Source: Bacteroidaceae bacterium
GTDB lineage: Bacteria > Bacteroidota > Bacteroidia > Bacteroidales > Bacteroidaceae
Assembly (NCBI GenBank): GCA_017455585.1
Contig: JAFSZU010000004.1
Coordinates: forward strand, 1-42,188
Reading direction: 5' to 3'
Length of the DNA: 42,188 bases
A program made the translations under genes and the position numbers. The notes under the pieces are model-generated. The model was not told where the DNA came from. It saw only the letters and a program-made list of their open reading frames with translations, and did not search any database. This document shows, piece after piece, positions 7,573-15,305 of this stretch; the stretch's first letter is position 1, and every line of letters starts with the position of its first letter.

Positions 7573-9540
7573 ATGCTTACAATCTTATTCAAACTATTAG
7601 GCTCGCTGGCACTGCTCATCTACGGAATGAAAACGATGAGCGAGGCACTGCAGAAGATGGCGGGCCCGCAGTTGCGCCACGTCCTGGGTGCGATGACCAC
7701 CAACCGCTTCACAGGCATGTTGACGGGTGTGGGGGTGACGGCCGCCGTTCAGTCTTCAACAGCCACCACGGTGATGACGGTCTCGTTCGTCAACGCCGGT
7801 CTGCTGACACTGGCCCAGGCCATCAGCGTCATCATGGGTGCCAACATCGGCACAACACTGACGGCATGGATCATCTCGGCCGGTACATCGTTCAATATCA
7901 CCAACGCCGTCTTCCCCGCCTTCATCGTCGCCATGTTGCTCATCTACAAGAAGCGTCACCGCATTGTGGGCGACTTCATATTCGGCGTGGCCTTCCTGTT
8001 ATTAGGACTGGGCACGCTCCGCCAGACGGGTTCAGACATGCAACTGGGTCAGAACGAGACAGTGATGCAGTTTTTCTCTTCTTTCGACCCCAACGCGTTC
8101 TCCACGACACTCATCTTCCTGCTGTTAGGTGGCCTACTGACCATGTGCGTGCAGTCGTCTGCTGCCATCATGGCCATCACCATGATGCTCTGCTCCAGCG
8201 GCGTGATGCCCATATACCAGGGCATTGCTCTGGTCATGGGCGAGAATATCGGCACCACTGTCACCTCGAACCTCGCTGCGATGACAGCCTCCACCGAGGC
8301 ACGCCGCGCGGCCTTTGCCCACATGTTCTTCAACCTCTTCGGCGTGGCGTGGATGATTGTCGTCCTGCATCCGTTCGTCGATCTCATTTGCAGCATCGTG
8401 GGAACAGACATGAGTTTTGTCCTCGCCGCATTTCACACAGGTTTCAATGTCATCAATACGGGCATCCTCATCTGGTTCATCCCACAGATTGAACGCTTCG
8501 TGTGCTTTGTCATCCAGCCCCGCAAAACGGCAGCAACAGGAAGCGGCCACCTTCGTTTCATCGAAGGCGGCTTGATGGCCACGCCTGAAATCTCAGTCCT
8601 GCAAGCACAAAAGGAAATCACGCTGATGGCCGAGCGAATGCAGCAGATGTTCGGTCTGGTGCGCACACTCCTTGACGAGCGTGACCGCAAGGAACAAGAG
8701 CGACTCCATGAGCGTATAGACAAATACGAGGAGTTATCCGACAGCATGGAGATTGACATTGCCAACTACCTGGACCGCGTCAGCCGCGACCACCTCTCTG
8801 ATGACACAAAGGGCAAAATCCGTTCCATGCTGCGACAGATCAGCGAACTGGAGAGCATTGGCGATGCCTGCTCCAGCATTGCACGTTCCATCCGCCGCAC
8901 CCGCGAGAGCCGCGAGGATTTTACTGCCGAACAGTATGGACACCTGCATGAGATGCTAAGGTTGACCAGCGAGAGCATCGTGCAGATGATGGTGGTGGTC
9001 AGCGGGCGTCGTGATAATCTCTCGCTGGACCTCTCCAAAGAGATTGAGAGCGACATCAACACCTTGCGTGACCGACTGAAGACGCAGAATATTCAGGATG
9101 TGAACGCCCACCTTTACTCATACGCCATCGGCACATACTATATTGACATCGTGTCCGCCTGCGAGAAACTGGGTGACTATGTGATAAACGTCGTGGAAGC
9201 TCGTCTCGGCCGTCCCGCCCTCCGCTTCAAGGGGTTGGTTGTCAACACAGAGCAGAAAACGGTCAGTATCGACGGTACGGAAGTATCGCTCACCCGCATA
9301 GAGTTCATGTTGCTGAGGTTGCTGCTGGCACATCGTGGCGAAGTCTTTTCCCGTCAACAACTCATGGAACGCGTGTGGCACGATGTCGTTGTGTCAGACC
9401 GCACCGTTGATGTCTCCATGACCCGCTTGCGCAAGAAACTCGGTCCCTATGCCCCACACATCGCCAACCGCCCCGGCTTTGGTTATTATTTCTTGGAAGA
9501 CAAAGCGGTTGCCCCGACGAATCCACCCGTGAATTTATAG
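7573..9540 (+). CDS. Na+/phosphate cotransporter with PhoU-like domain fused to an OmpR-type winged helix
   Basis: Residues 1-320 are the NptA/PNaS transporter: two inverted repeats each with a QSS motif (AAVQSSTATT at 57-66 and MCVQSSAAIMAIT), plus GANIGTTLT and GENIGTTVT. About 340-550 is a charged helical PhoU-like region with ELESIGDAC and ACEKLGDYV (ExxxD metal motifs). About 555-640 is an OmpR/PhoB-type trans_reg_C winged helix: SLTRIEFMLLRLLL, SRQQLMERVW, a recognition helix with DRTVDVSMTRLRKKLG, and a wing RPGFGYYFLE. Usual NptA-PhoU proteins of Bacteroidetes stop before the winged helix. The reading frame is continuous, so it would be a membrane-tethered DNA-binding phosphate transporter (655 aa). 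ATG 7573 follows a -7 element at 7536, so an upstream TTG is excluded. Domain calls are from motifs; the regulatory role is inferred. Confidence 0.9.
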   Translation: MLTILFKLLGSLALLIYGMKTMSEALQKMAGPQLRHVLGAMTTNRFTGMLTGVGVTAAVQSSTATTVMTVSFVNAGLLTLAQAISVIMGANIGTTLTAWIISAGTSFNITNAVFPAFIVAMLLIYKKRHRIVGDFIFGVAFLLLGLGTLRQTGSDMQLGQNETVMQFFSSFDPNAFSTTLIFLLLGGLLTMCVQSSAAIMAITMMLCSSGVMPIYQGIALVMGENIGTTVTSNLAAMTASTEARRAAFAHMFFNLFGVAWMIVVLHPFVDLICSIVGTDMSFVLAAFHTGFNVINTGILIWFIPQIERFVCFVIQPRKTAATGSGHLRFIEGGLMATPEISVLQAQKEITLMAERMQQMFGLVRTLLDERDRKEQERLHERIDKYEELSDSMEIDIANYLDRVSRDHLSDDTKGKIRSMLRQISELESIGDACSSIARSIRRTRESREDFTAEQYGHLHEMLRLTSESIVQMMVVVSGRRDNLSLDLSKEIESDINTLRDRLKTQNIQDVNAHLYSYAIGTYYIDIVSACEKLGDYVINVVEARLGRPALRFKGLVVNTEQKTVSIDGTEVSLTRIEFMLLRLLLAHRGEVFSRQQLMERVWHDVVVSDRTVDVSMTRLRKKLGPYAPHIANRPGFGYYFLEDKAVAPTNPPVNL

Positions 9541-9582
9541 GCATATTGACAGAACCATATCCTCTCATAAGCCACGGCAATA

Positions 9583-11010
9583 TCAACCGAAGAGCGCACG
9601 GAAAGCATCTTCCACGCGACGGCAGGGGGTAATTTCAATAGAGTAATGATGGGGATTGACAGCCTTGAGGTTGGCAGCGGGGATGATGATGCGACGGAAG
9701 CCCAACTTCTGTGCTTCGGCAATGCGCTGCTCAATGCGGCTGACGGGACGTATCTCACCCGAGAGCCCCACCTCGCCGCACAATGCTGTATCATGCTCGA
9801 TGGCTGTATCGACGTTGGAACTGAGGATGGCAGCGATGACGGCCAAGTCAATGGCGGGGTCGGTAACGCGCAGACCTCCGGCAATGTTAAGGAACACGTC
9901 TTTCTGCGCCAACTTGAAGCCCACACGCTTCTCCAACACCGCCAGCAACATGTTCAGACGACGATAGTCGAAGCCATTGGCCGAACGTTGAGCTGTACCG
10001 TAGGCGGCAGTGCTGACAAGAGCCTGTGTCTCTATAAGGAATGGTCGCACGCCTTCGATGGCCGCAGCGATGGCGATGCCGCTGAGGCCGTCCTGATTGT
10101 CGGTCAGCAAGAGTTCCGACGGGTTGGCGACAGGACGCAGTCCGTCGCTGCGCATCTCATAGATGCCGAGTTCGGCCGTGGAACCGAAACGGTTCTTCTG
10201 TGACCGCAGGATACGGTAGAGATAATGTTGATCGCCCTCGAATTGCAGAACAGTATCCACAATGTGCTCCAGCACCTTGGGACCGGCGATGGTGCCTTCC
10301 TTGTTGATGTGCCCGATGAGGATGATGCTGGGGCCACCGCTCTTGGCATACTTCAACAACGCTGCTGCACACTCTCGGATCTGGCTGAGGCTACCAGGCG
10401 AACTCTCCACTGCCTCAGTGCTGACGGTCTGGATAGAGTCGATGATGACAAGGTCTGGTTGTTCGGTCTCTATGTGCTGGAATATATTCTCGAGGGAAGT
10501 ATCACACACCACCATCAAATCCGATGGCCCTTCTGTCTCTTCTATCTTTTCTTTTCTCTCTACTCTCTTATCCCGGCTCTCCAATCTTTCTGCCCTCATC
10601 TTCAATTGGCGCGCACTTTCTTCACCGCTGACATAGAGCACTTTCTTGTCCGCCAGACGCAGGACAGTCTGCAGGACAAGAGTAGATTTGCCGATACCGG
10701 GTTCACCGCCCAAGAGGACAAGACTGCCGGGAACGAGGCCGCCACCCAGGACGCGGTTCAGTTCCTCGTCATGAAGATCCATGCGCGGCTCTGCATCGGC
10801 CTTGATTTCAGAGAGAGGAATGGGCCGGGACGACGTTGAGCGTTTAGCATTGAGGGTTGAGGGTATGCCTTTCCCGCTCTGGGCCGTTGAGCCACTCACC
10901 CGGAACTCCTTGAACGTATTCCACTGTCCGCAACTGGGGCACTTGCCCATCCACTTGGTGCTCTCCTGTCCGCAATTGTCGCAGACAAACATCACTTTGT
11001 CTTTTGCCAT
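9583..11010 (-). CDS. radA: DNA repair protein RadA/Sms
   Basis: RadA is a hexameric DnaB-like helicase that promotes branch migration during recombination. The 475-residue protein has the N-terminal zinc finger (C10, C13, C24, C27 in CDNC..CPSC), Walker A GGEPGIGKST (101-110), the RadA signature KNRFG (272-276) and a C-terminal Lon-like domain. Two linkers are unusual. After the zinc finger there is a low-complexity stretch (about 39-66). Residues 143-164 (RLESRDKRVERKEKIEETEG) are an extra charged insert encoded by purine-rich, repeat-like DNA at about 10515-10585. It is convergent with the transporter gene, 42 bases apart, with no clear terminator. A TAATTTCG sequence upstream on the minus strand may be a weak -7 element. 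Confidence 0.95.
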   Translation of the reverse strand: MAKDKVMFVCDNCGQESTKWMGKCPSCGQWNTFKEFRVSGSTAQSGKGIPSTLNAKRSTSSRPIPLSEIKADAEPRMDLHDEELNRVLGGGLVPGSLVLLGGEPGIGKSTLVLQTVLRLADKKVLYVSGEESARQLKMRAERLESRDKRVERKEKIEETEGPSDLMVVCDTSLENIFQHIETEQPDLVIIDSIQTVSTEAVESSPGSLSQIRECAAALLKYAKSGGPSIILIGHINKEGTIAGPKVLEHIVDTVLQFEGDQHYLYRILRSQKNRFGSTAELGIYEMRSDGLRPVANPSELLLTDNQDGLSGIAIAAAIEGVRPFLIETQALVSTAAYGTAQRSANGFDYRRLNMLLAVLEKRVGFKLAQKDVFLNIAGGLRVTDPAIDLAVIAAILSSNVDTAIEHDTALCGEVGLSGEIRPVSRIEQRIAEAQKLGFRRIIIPAANLKAVNPHHYSIEITPCRRVEDAFRALFG

Positions 11011-11136
11011 ATTGTTGTCTATAGTTGGGCACGAAATTACTCATTATTTCTTACTCTCGAATGGGATGAGCGTTAAATATATTAAAAAAAGGACATTTTA
11101 TTATTCATACACGCGCGTACCTTTATATAAATATAT

Positions 11137-11144
11137 TACCTTTG
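11137..11144 (+). promoter_or_regulatory. -7 promoter element of the rnf operon
   Basis: TACCTTTG is an exact TAnnTTTG match, 35 bases before the rseC ATG at 11180. A second TACCTTTA lies 20 bases upstream at 11118 and may be a remnant or alternative site. Confidence 0.7.
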
Positions 11145-11179
11145 TAGCACTTTTGCAAAGCAAAGTTTACAGAATCAAT

Positions 11180-11596
11180 ATGAGGAACGAAGTAATCACG
11201 CATGACGGCGTGGTGAAAAGCGTTATAGATGAGTGCGTTCGTGTCTCCATCGTGCAGGCATCTGCCTGTGCGGGCTGTGCAGCAAAACAAATATGCAATA
11301 GTGCTGAGGCCAAAGAAAAGGAGGTGGACGTACTGACATCGGATGCAGCATCCTTCAGGATCGGACAGAAGGTCACCTTGGAAGGACATATTTCTGATGG
11401 GCGCAAGGCTGCACTCATTGCATACGGTTTGCCCCTTGCATTCCTGTTGCCAATTTTGTTTATCGCAATCCATTTCACAGGCAGCGAACCTATTGGTGCA
11501 TTATGCGCTTTAAGCGCTGTAGCCCTCTACTATACAGTCATTTTTCTGTGTTTCCGTAAACAGTTGCAGCAGCAGTTCTCTTTCCGAATTAAATAA
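11180..11596 (+). CDS. rseC: RseC/MucC family membrane protein at the head of the rnf operon
   Basis: This 138-residue protein has an N-terminal cytoplasmic cysteine motif (C30-x2-C33-x5-C39 in SACAGCAAKQIC), then two membrane helices (AYGLPLAFLLPILFIAI and LCALSAVALYYTVIFLCF). This is the RseC architecture; family members are linked to SoxR reduction and Rnf function in Proteobacteria. It directly precedes rnfB by 27 bases, the common arrangement in Bacteroidales. ATG 11180 is the only plausible start given the promoter at 11137. A redox-sensing or Rnf-maturation role is an inference from gene context; no sigma-E partner is seen here. Confidence 0.85.
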   Translation: MRNEVITHDGVVKSVIDECVRVSIVQASACAGCAAKQICNSAEAKEKEVDVLTSDAASFRIGQKVTLEGHISDGRKAALIAYGLPLAFLLPILFIAIHFTGSEPIGALCALSAVALYYTVIFLCFRKQLQQQFSFRIK

Positions 11597-11623
11597 CACT
11601 AAACTCATAAACTCAAACAAATT

Positions 11624-12610
11624 ATGAATGTAATCCTGATTGCAGTGATTGTTCTTGGAAGCATCGGACTGGTGGCCGCACTCATCCTGTTCCTTGCCGG
11701 CAAGAAGTTCGCTGTTCATGAAGACGAGCGCATCGCGAAGGTGGCTGAGGTCTTGCCCCAAGCCAACTGCGGCGGCTGCGGTTTCCCAGGCTGTAGCGGT
11801 TTCGCAGGAGCCTGTGTGAAGGCTGCCGACAAGGGTTCGCTCGAAGGACTGCTCTGCCCCGTGGGCGGACAGCCCGTGATGGAGCAGGTGGCTGGCATCC
11901 TGGGCTTGAAAGCCGAAGCCTCAGCCCCAAAAGTCGCTGTGGTGCGCTGTAACGGCACCTGCGAGAATCGTCCGCGCATCGCCGAGTTCGACGGCGCTCA
12001 GAGCTGTAAGGTGCAGCAAATGTTAGGCTCAGGCGAGACAGCTTGCGCCTATGGCTGCTTGGGCTGTGGCGACTGTGTGGCCGCTTGCCAGTTCGATGCC
12101 ATCCGCATGAACCCTGAGACGGGTCTGCCCGAAGTCGATGAAGAGAAGTGTACCGCTTGCGGTGCCTGTGCCAAGGCTTGTCCGCGTGGCATCATTGAGA
12201 TTCGTCTGAAAGGCTTGAAGAACCGCCGCGTGGTGGTGCTGTGCAACAACAAGGACAAGGGTGCTCAGACGCGCAAAGCTTGTAGCGTTGGTTGCATCGC
12301 TTGCCAGAAGTGCGTGAAGGTCTGCAAGTTCGAAGCCATCACCGTGGACCAGAACCTTGCCCACATCGATGCCGAGAAGTGCAAGCTCTGCCGCAAGTGC
12401 GAGGATGAATGCCCGCAGAACGCCATCCACGCTTTCAACTTCCCGCCCAAAAAGGAGAAACCAGCCTCACCCCCAACCCCTCTCCAAGGGGAGAGGGGAG
12501 TAGATACCCAAGCGGCTCCCGTTACAGAGAAAGCAGCAGCACCCGCAGCTCCTGCTACAGAGAAGCCTGCTACCAATGTTGAACCCGCTAAAGAACAAGA
12601 AAAAGCATGA
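11624..12610 (+). CDS. rnfB: Rnf electron transport complex subunit B (ferredoxin-type)
   Basis: RnfB accepts electrons from ferredoxin in the Rnf complex (ferredoxin:NAD+ oxidoreductase, ion-pumping). The 328-residue protein has one N-terminal membrane helix (about 3-25), then the RnfB Fe-S domain (CGGCGFPGC..) and several ferredoxin-like clusters: CLGCGDCVAAC, CTACGACAKAC, CIACQKCVKVC and CKLCRKCEDEC. The C-terminal 50 residues are a P/A/K/E-rich tail. Its beginning (SPPTPLQGERG) is encoded by DNA at 12465-12501 matching the CCTCACCCC intergenic repeats near rnfD/rnfG. The stop overlaps the rnfC start (ATGA), suggesting translational coupling. Confidence 0.95.
   Translation: MNVILIAVIVLGSIGLVAALILFLAGKKFAVHEDERIAKVAEVLPQANCGGCGFPGCSGFAGACVKAADKGSLEGLLCPVGGQPVMEQVAGILGLKAEASAPKVAVVRCNGTCENRPRIAEFDGAQSCKVQQMLGSGETACAYGCLGCGDCVAACQFDAIRMNPETGLPEVDEEKCTACGACAKACPRGIIEIRLKGLKNRRVVVLCNNKDKGAQTRKACSVGCIACQKCVKVCKFEAITVDQNLAHIDAEKCKLCRKCEDECPQNAIHAFNFPPKKEKPASPPTPLQGERGVDTQAAPVTEKAAAPAAPATEKPATNVEPAKEQEKA
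12465..12501. repeat. CCTCACCCC-family repeat embedded in rnfB
   Basis: CCTCACCCCCAACCCCTCTC followed by a hairpin (CCCCTCTCC-AAGG-GGAGAGGGG) matches the intergenic arms at 15160-15192 and 15261-15293. Here it is translated in frame in the RnfB C-terminal tail. Confidence 0.8.
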
Positions 12611-13977
12611 AGACATTTAATATTGGCGGCGTTCATCCCGCAGAGAATAAGCTTTCGGCAGCTTCGCCCATTCGCGTGGCTGCTATACCTAAGCAGGCCG
12701 TCTTCTCGATGTTCCAGCACATCGGTGCTCCCGCTGTGCCCGTGGTCAAGAAAGGAGACACCGTGAAGGTGGGCACACTGCTCGGCGAAGCTGGCAAGGG
12801 TCTCAGCGTTCCCGTCTTCTCCAGCGTCAGCGGCAAGGTCAACAAGGTCGATGCCGTGTTGGACAGCAGCGGCACACGCCGCATGGCTGTCGTTGTCGAT
12901 GTGGAAGGCGACGAATGGGAAGAGACCATCGACCGCTCCGACAAGCTCGTAACCTTCAAAGACCTGGGCAACATCACCGCCGCAGAGGTCGTCAACCGCA
13001 TCAAGGCCGCCGGCATCGTGGGTATGGGCGGAGCCACCTTCCCCACAGGCATCAAGCTCATGCCGCCTCCGGGCACCAAGGCCGAGGCCATCATTGTCAA
13101 TGCTGTTGAGTGCGAACCCTACCTCACTGCCGACCATCGTCTGATGCTGGAGAAACCGGAGCAGATCCTCGTGGGCGTGCAGCTCATCAAGCACGCCGTG
13201 AACTGCCCAAAAGCATTCATCGGCATCGAAATGAACAAACCCGATGCCATCAAGCTGCTCACCGACCTCCTCAAGGAGAAGGCCGCTCAGTACCCAGGCA
13301 TCGAGGTCGTACCCTTGAAGGTGAAGTACCCGCAGGGTGGTGAGAAACAGTTGATTGACGCCGTCATTGGTCGTCAAGTACCAGCACCTCCTGCCCTGCC
13401 CATCAACGTGGGTGCCATCGTGCAGAACGTGGGTACAGTGTATGCCATCTACGAGGCTGTGACGAAGAACAAGCCCCTCATCGAGCGCATCATCACCGTC
13501 ACGGGTAAGAGCGTGAAGCAGCCCAGCAACTTCCTCGCCCGCATCGGTACACCCATGCAGCAACTCATTGACGAAGCTGGCGGTCTGCCCGCAGACACAG
13601 GCAAGATTATCGGTGGTGGCCCCATGATGGGACGCGCACTGATGTCCTTGGAAGTGCCTGTCACCAAGGGTTCCAGCGGTCTGCTACTCATGACCGAGAA
13701 AGAGAGCCGTCGCGGCGAGGTCTCGCCATGCATCCGTTGTGGCAAGTGCGTCACAGCATGCCCCATGGGCCTCGAACCCTACCTCCTCGCTTCCTACACC
13801 CGCTTGAAGGACTGGGACGGCTGTGAGAAGAACGACGTCACCTCCTGTATCGAATGCGGCTCTTGCGCCTTTACTTGCCCCAGCAACCGTCCGCTGCTTG
13901 ACAACATCCGTGTAGCCAAGCAGACCGTCATGAGCATCATCAAGGCACGTCACATGGAGGCTATTGCAAAGAAATAA
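12607..13977 (+). CDS. rnfC: Rnf electron transport complex subunit C (NADH/FMN, Fe-S)
   Basis: RnfC is the peripheral subunit that exchanges electrons with NAD(H). This 456-residue protein opens with TFNIGGVHPAENK, has the Nqo1-like nucleotide-binding region GMGGATFPTGIKL and NAVECEPYLTAD, and two [4Fe-4S] motifs near the C-terminus (CIRCGKCVTACP at about 375, CIECGSCAFTCP at about 414). It lacks the long Ala/Lys-rich C-terminal extension of E. coli RsxC. It overlaps rnfB by four bases. A 204-base gap of hairpins and 35-bp repeats separates it from rnfD. Confidence 0.95.
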   Translation: MKTFNIGGVHPAENKLSAASPIRVAAIPKQAVFSMFQHIGAPAVPVVKKGDTVKVGTLLGEAGKGLSVPVFSSVSGKVNKVDAVLDSSGTRRMAVVVDVEGDEWEETIDRSDKLVTFKDLGNITAAEVVNRIKAAGIVGMGGATFPTGIKLMPPPGTKAEAIIVNAVECEPYLTADHRLMLEKPEQILVGVQLIKHAVNCPKAFIGIEMNKPDAIKLLTDLLKEKAAQYPGIEVVPLKVKYPQGGEKQLIDAVIGRQVPAPPALPINVGAIVQNVGTVYAIYEAVTKNKPLIERIITVTGKSVKQPSNFLARIGTPMQQLIDEAGGLPADTGKIIGGGPMMGRALMSLEVPVTKGSSGLLLMTEKESRRGEVSPCIRCGKCVTACPMGLEPYLLASYTRLKDWDGCEKNDVTSCIECGSCAFTCPSNRPLLDNIRVAKQTVMSIIKARHMEAIAKK

Positions 13978-13985
13978 TCGGTGAG

Positions 13986-14037
13986 AGCGCCTACGGCGCA
14001 GTGAGAGGTGAGAACCGCTTTGCGGCGGTGAGAAGTA
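13986..14037. repeat. GC hairpins with 3-nt loops after rnfC
   Basis: Within GTGAGAG/GTGAGAGGTGAGAA repeats lie two short hairpins, GCGCC-TAC-GGCGC and CCGC-TTT-GCGG. They follow the rnfC stop codon by about 10 bases and precede the 35-bp tandem repeats. Confidence 0.6.
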
Positions 14038-14042
14038 ACCTC

Positions 14043-14172
14043 TAACCGTTGCGAAGCAACTCTAACCCTTAAACAACTAACCGTTGCGAAGCAACTCTAA
14101 CCCTTAAACAACTAACCGTTGCGAAGCAACTCTAACCCTTAAACAACTAACCGTTGCGAAGCAACTCTAACC
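14043..14172. repeat. 35-bp tandem repeat, nearly four copies, between rnfC and rnfD
   Basis: Units start at 14043, 14078, 14113 and 14148; the last is truncated. Each carries the hairpin GTTGC-GAA-GCAAC followed by TCTAACCCTTAAACAAC. Copies are essentially identical. There are no unique spacers, so this is not a CRISPR. The final hairpin ends about 16 bases before the rnfD ATG. Confidence 0.9.
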
Positions 14173-14181
14173 AAATAAAGA

Positions 14182-15159
14182 ATGAAACCAATAATATCTT
14201 TATCACCCCATGTCCACGGCGGCGACTCGGTGCAGAAGAACATGTACGGCGTGTGCATCGCGCTCGTACCTGCACTTGTGGCCTCGCTCTACTTTTTCGG
14301 GCTGGGGTCTGCCATCGTCCTCGCTACGTCGGTGGCTGCTTGCGTGTTCTTTGAGTGGGCCATCACACGCTTCATCCTCGGTCGTGAGCGACTGACCATT
14401 TGCGACGGCTCTGCCGTCCTCACGGGTCTGCTCCTCGGCTTTAACCTGCCCTCGAATCTTCCCATTTGGATTATCATCATCGGCGCCCTCGTGGCCATCG
14501 GCATCGGCAAGATGACATTTGGCGGCCTGGGCACCAATCCTTTCAACCCCGCCCTCGTGGGACGTGTCTTCCTGCTCATCTCCTTCCCCGTGCAAATGAC
14601 CTCATGGCCTGTCAGTGGTCAGATGGGCTATGTGGATGTGGAAACCGCTGCCACACCGCTGGCCATCATGAAGGCCGCCATCAAGAGCGGCGATGCCAGC
14701 CTCCTGAGCCAGCTGCCCTCGTCCATGGACATGCTGCTGGGACAGACGGGCGGTTCACTGGGTGAGGTCAGTGCCATCTGTCTGCTCATCGGCTGCATCT
14801 TCATGCTCGTCCGCAAGATCATCACCTGGCACATCCCCGTCTCCATCCTTGGCACCGTCTTCGTCCTCGCTGGCCTCTTCCACCTCATCGACCCCAGCTA
14901 TGCCGCCCCCTTCCAGGTCATCCTCTCGGGTGGTCTCATGCTTGGTGCCTGTTTCATGGCCACCGACTACGTCACCTCGCCCATGACAGGAAAAGGCCAA
15001 CTCATCTACGGCATCGCCATCGGTGTACTGACGGTGCTTATTCGTGACTTCGGCTCCTATCCCGAGGGCATGAGCTTTGCCATCCTCATCATGAACGGCT
15101 TCACACCGTTGATTAACACATACATAAAGCCCAAGCGATTTGGGGAAGTGAAGAAATAG
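14182..15159 (+). CDS. rnfD: Rnf electron transport complex subunit D (membrane flavoprotein)
   Basis: RnfD is a polytopic membrane subunit carrying covalently bound FMN and forms part of the ion-translocation path. The 325-residue protein has multiple hydrophobic helices, the N-terminal SPHVHGGDSVQKNMYGV motif, GGLGTNPFNPALVGRVF, and VETAATPLAI. T158 in that last motif is the expected flavinylation threonine. It ends with a cytosolic YIKPKRFGEVKK. It starts with ATG 14182 after the 35-bp hairpin array. An inverted CCTCACCCC repeat begins at the base right after the stop codon. Confidence 0.95.
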   Translation: MKPIISLSPHVHGGDSVQKNMYGVCIALVPALVASLYFFGLGSAIVLATSVAACVFFEWAITRFILGRERLTICDGSAVLTGLLLGFNLPSNLPIWIIIIGALVAIGIGKMTFGGLGTNPFNPALVGRVFLLISFPVQMTSWPVSGQMGYVDVETAATPLAIMKAAIKSGDASLLSQLPSSMDMLLGQTGGSLGEVSAICLLIGCIFMLVRKIITWHIPVSILGTVFVLAGLFHLIDPSYAAPFQVILSGGLMLGACFMATDYVTSPMTGKGQLIYGIAIGVLTVLIRDFGSYPEGMSFAILIMNGFTPLINTYIKPKRFGEVKK

Positions 15160-15293
15160 CCTCACCCCCATCCCCTCTCCCAAGGAGAGGGGCGTAGTAA
15201 CCAATTACACATTACAAACCCTTTAACATGAAAGTCCTCAATCTCCAAAAGTATATACTCCCCCTCTCCTTGGGAGAGGGGTCGGGGGTGAGG
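15160..15293. repeat. CCTCACCCC inverted-repeat element between rnfD and rnfG
   Basis: The left arm (15160-15192) and right arm (15261-15293) are 33-base inverted copies matching at about 31 positions. Each contains a CCCCTCTCC/GGAGAGGGG hairpin with a 3-base loop (CAA left, TTG right). The left arm starts on the base after the rnfD stop and the right arm ends 8 bases before the rnfG ATG. Confidence 0.85.
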
Positions 15294-15305
15294 CTCCTGT
15301 TATGA
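15228..15305 (+). CDS. Possible 25-aa leader peptide coupled to rnfG
   Basis: ATG 15228 opens a 25-codon frame whose TGA (15303-15305) overlaps the rnfG ATG (15302) as ATGA. The peptide ends LPLSLGEGSGVRLLL and its second half is encoded by the right arm of the CCTCACCCC repeat. It could couple translation into rnfG or be an accident of the repeat; no homology is claimed. Confidence 0.25.
   Translation: MKVLNLQKYILPLSLGEGSGVRLLL

Noticed and set aside
9541-9582. Terminator between the transporter-wHTH gene and radA
   Set aside because: The 42-base gap shows no clear hairpin with a T-run on either strand.
14043-14172. CRISPR array
   Set aside because: The 35-bp units follow each other directly without unique spacers and no cas genes are near. 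The same holds for the 47-bp and 22-bp arrays.
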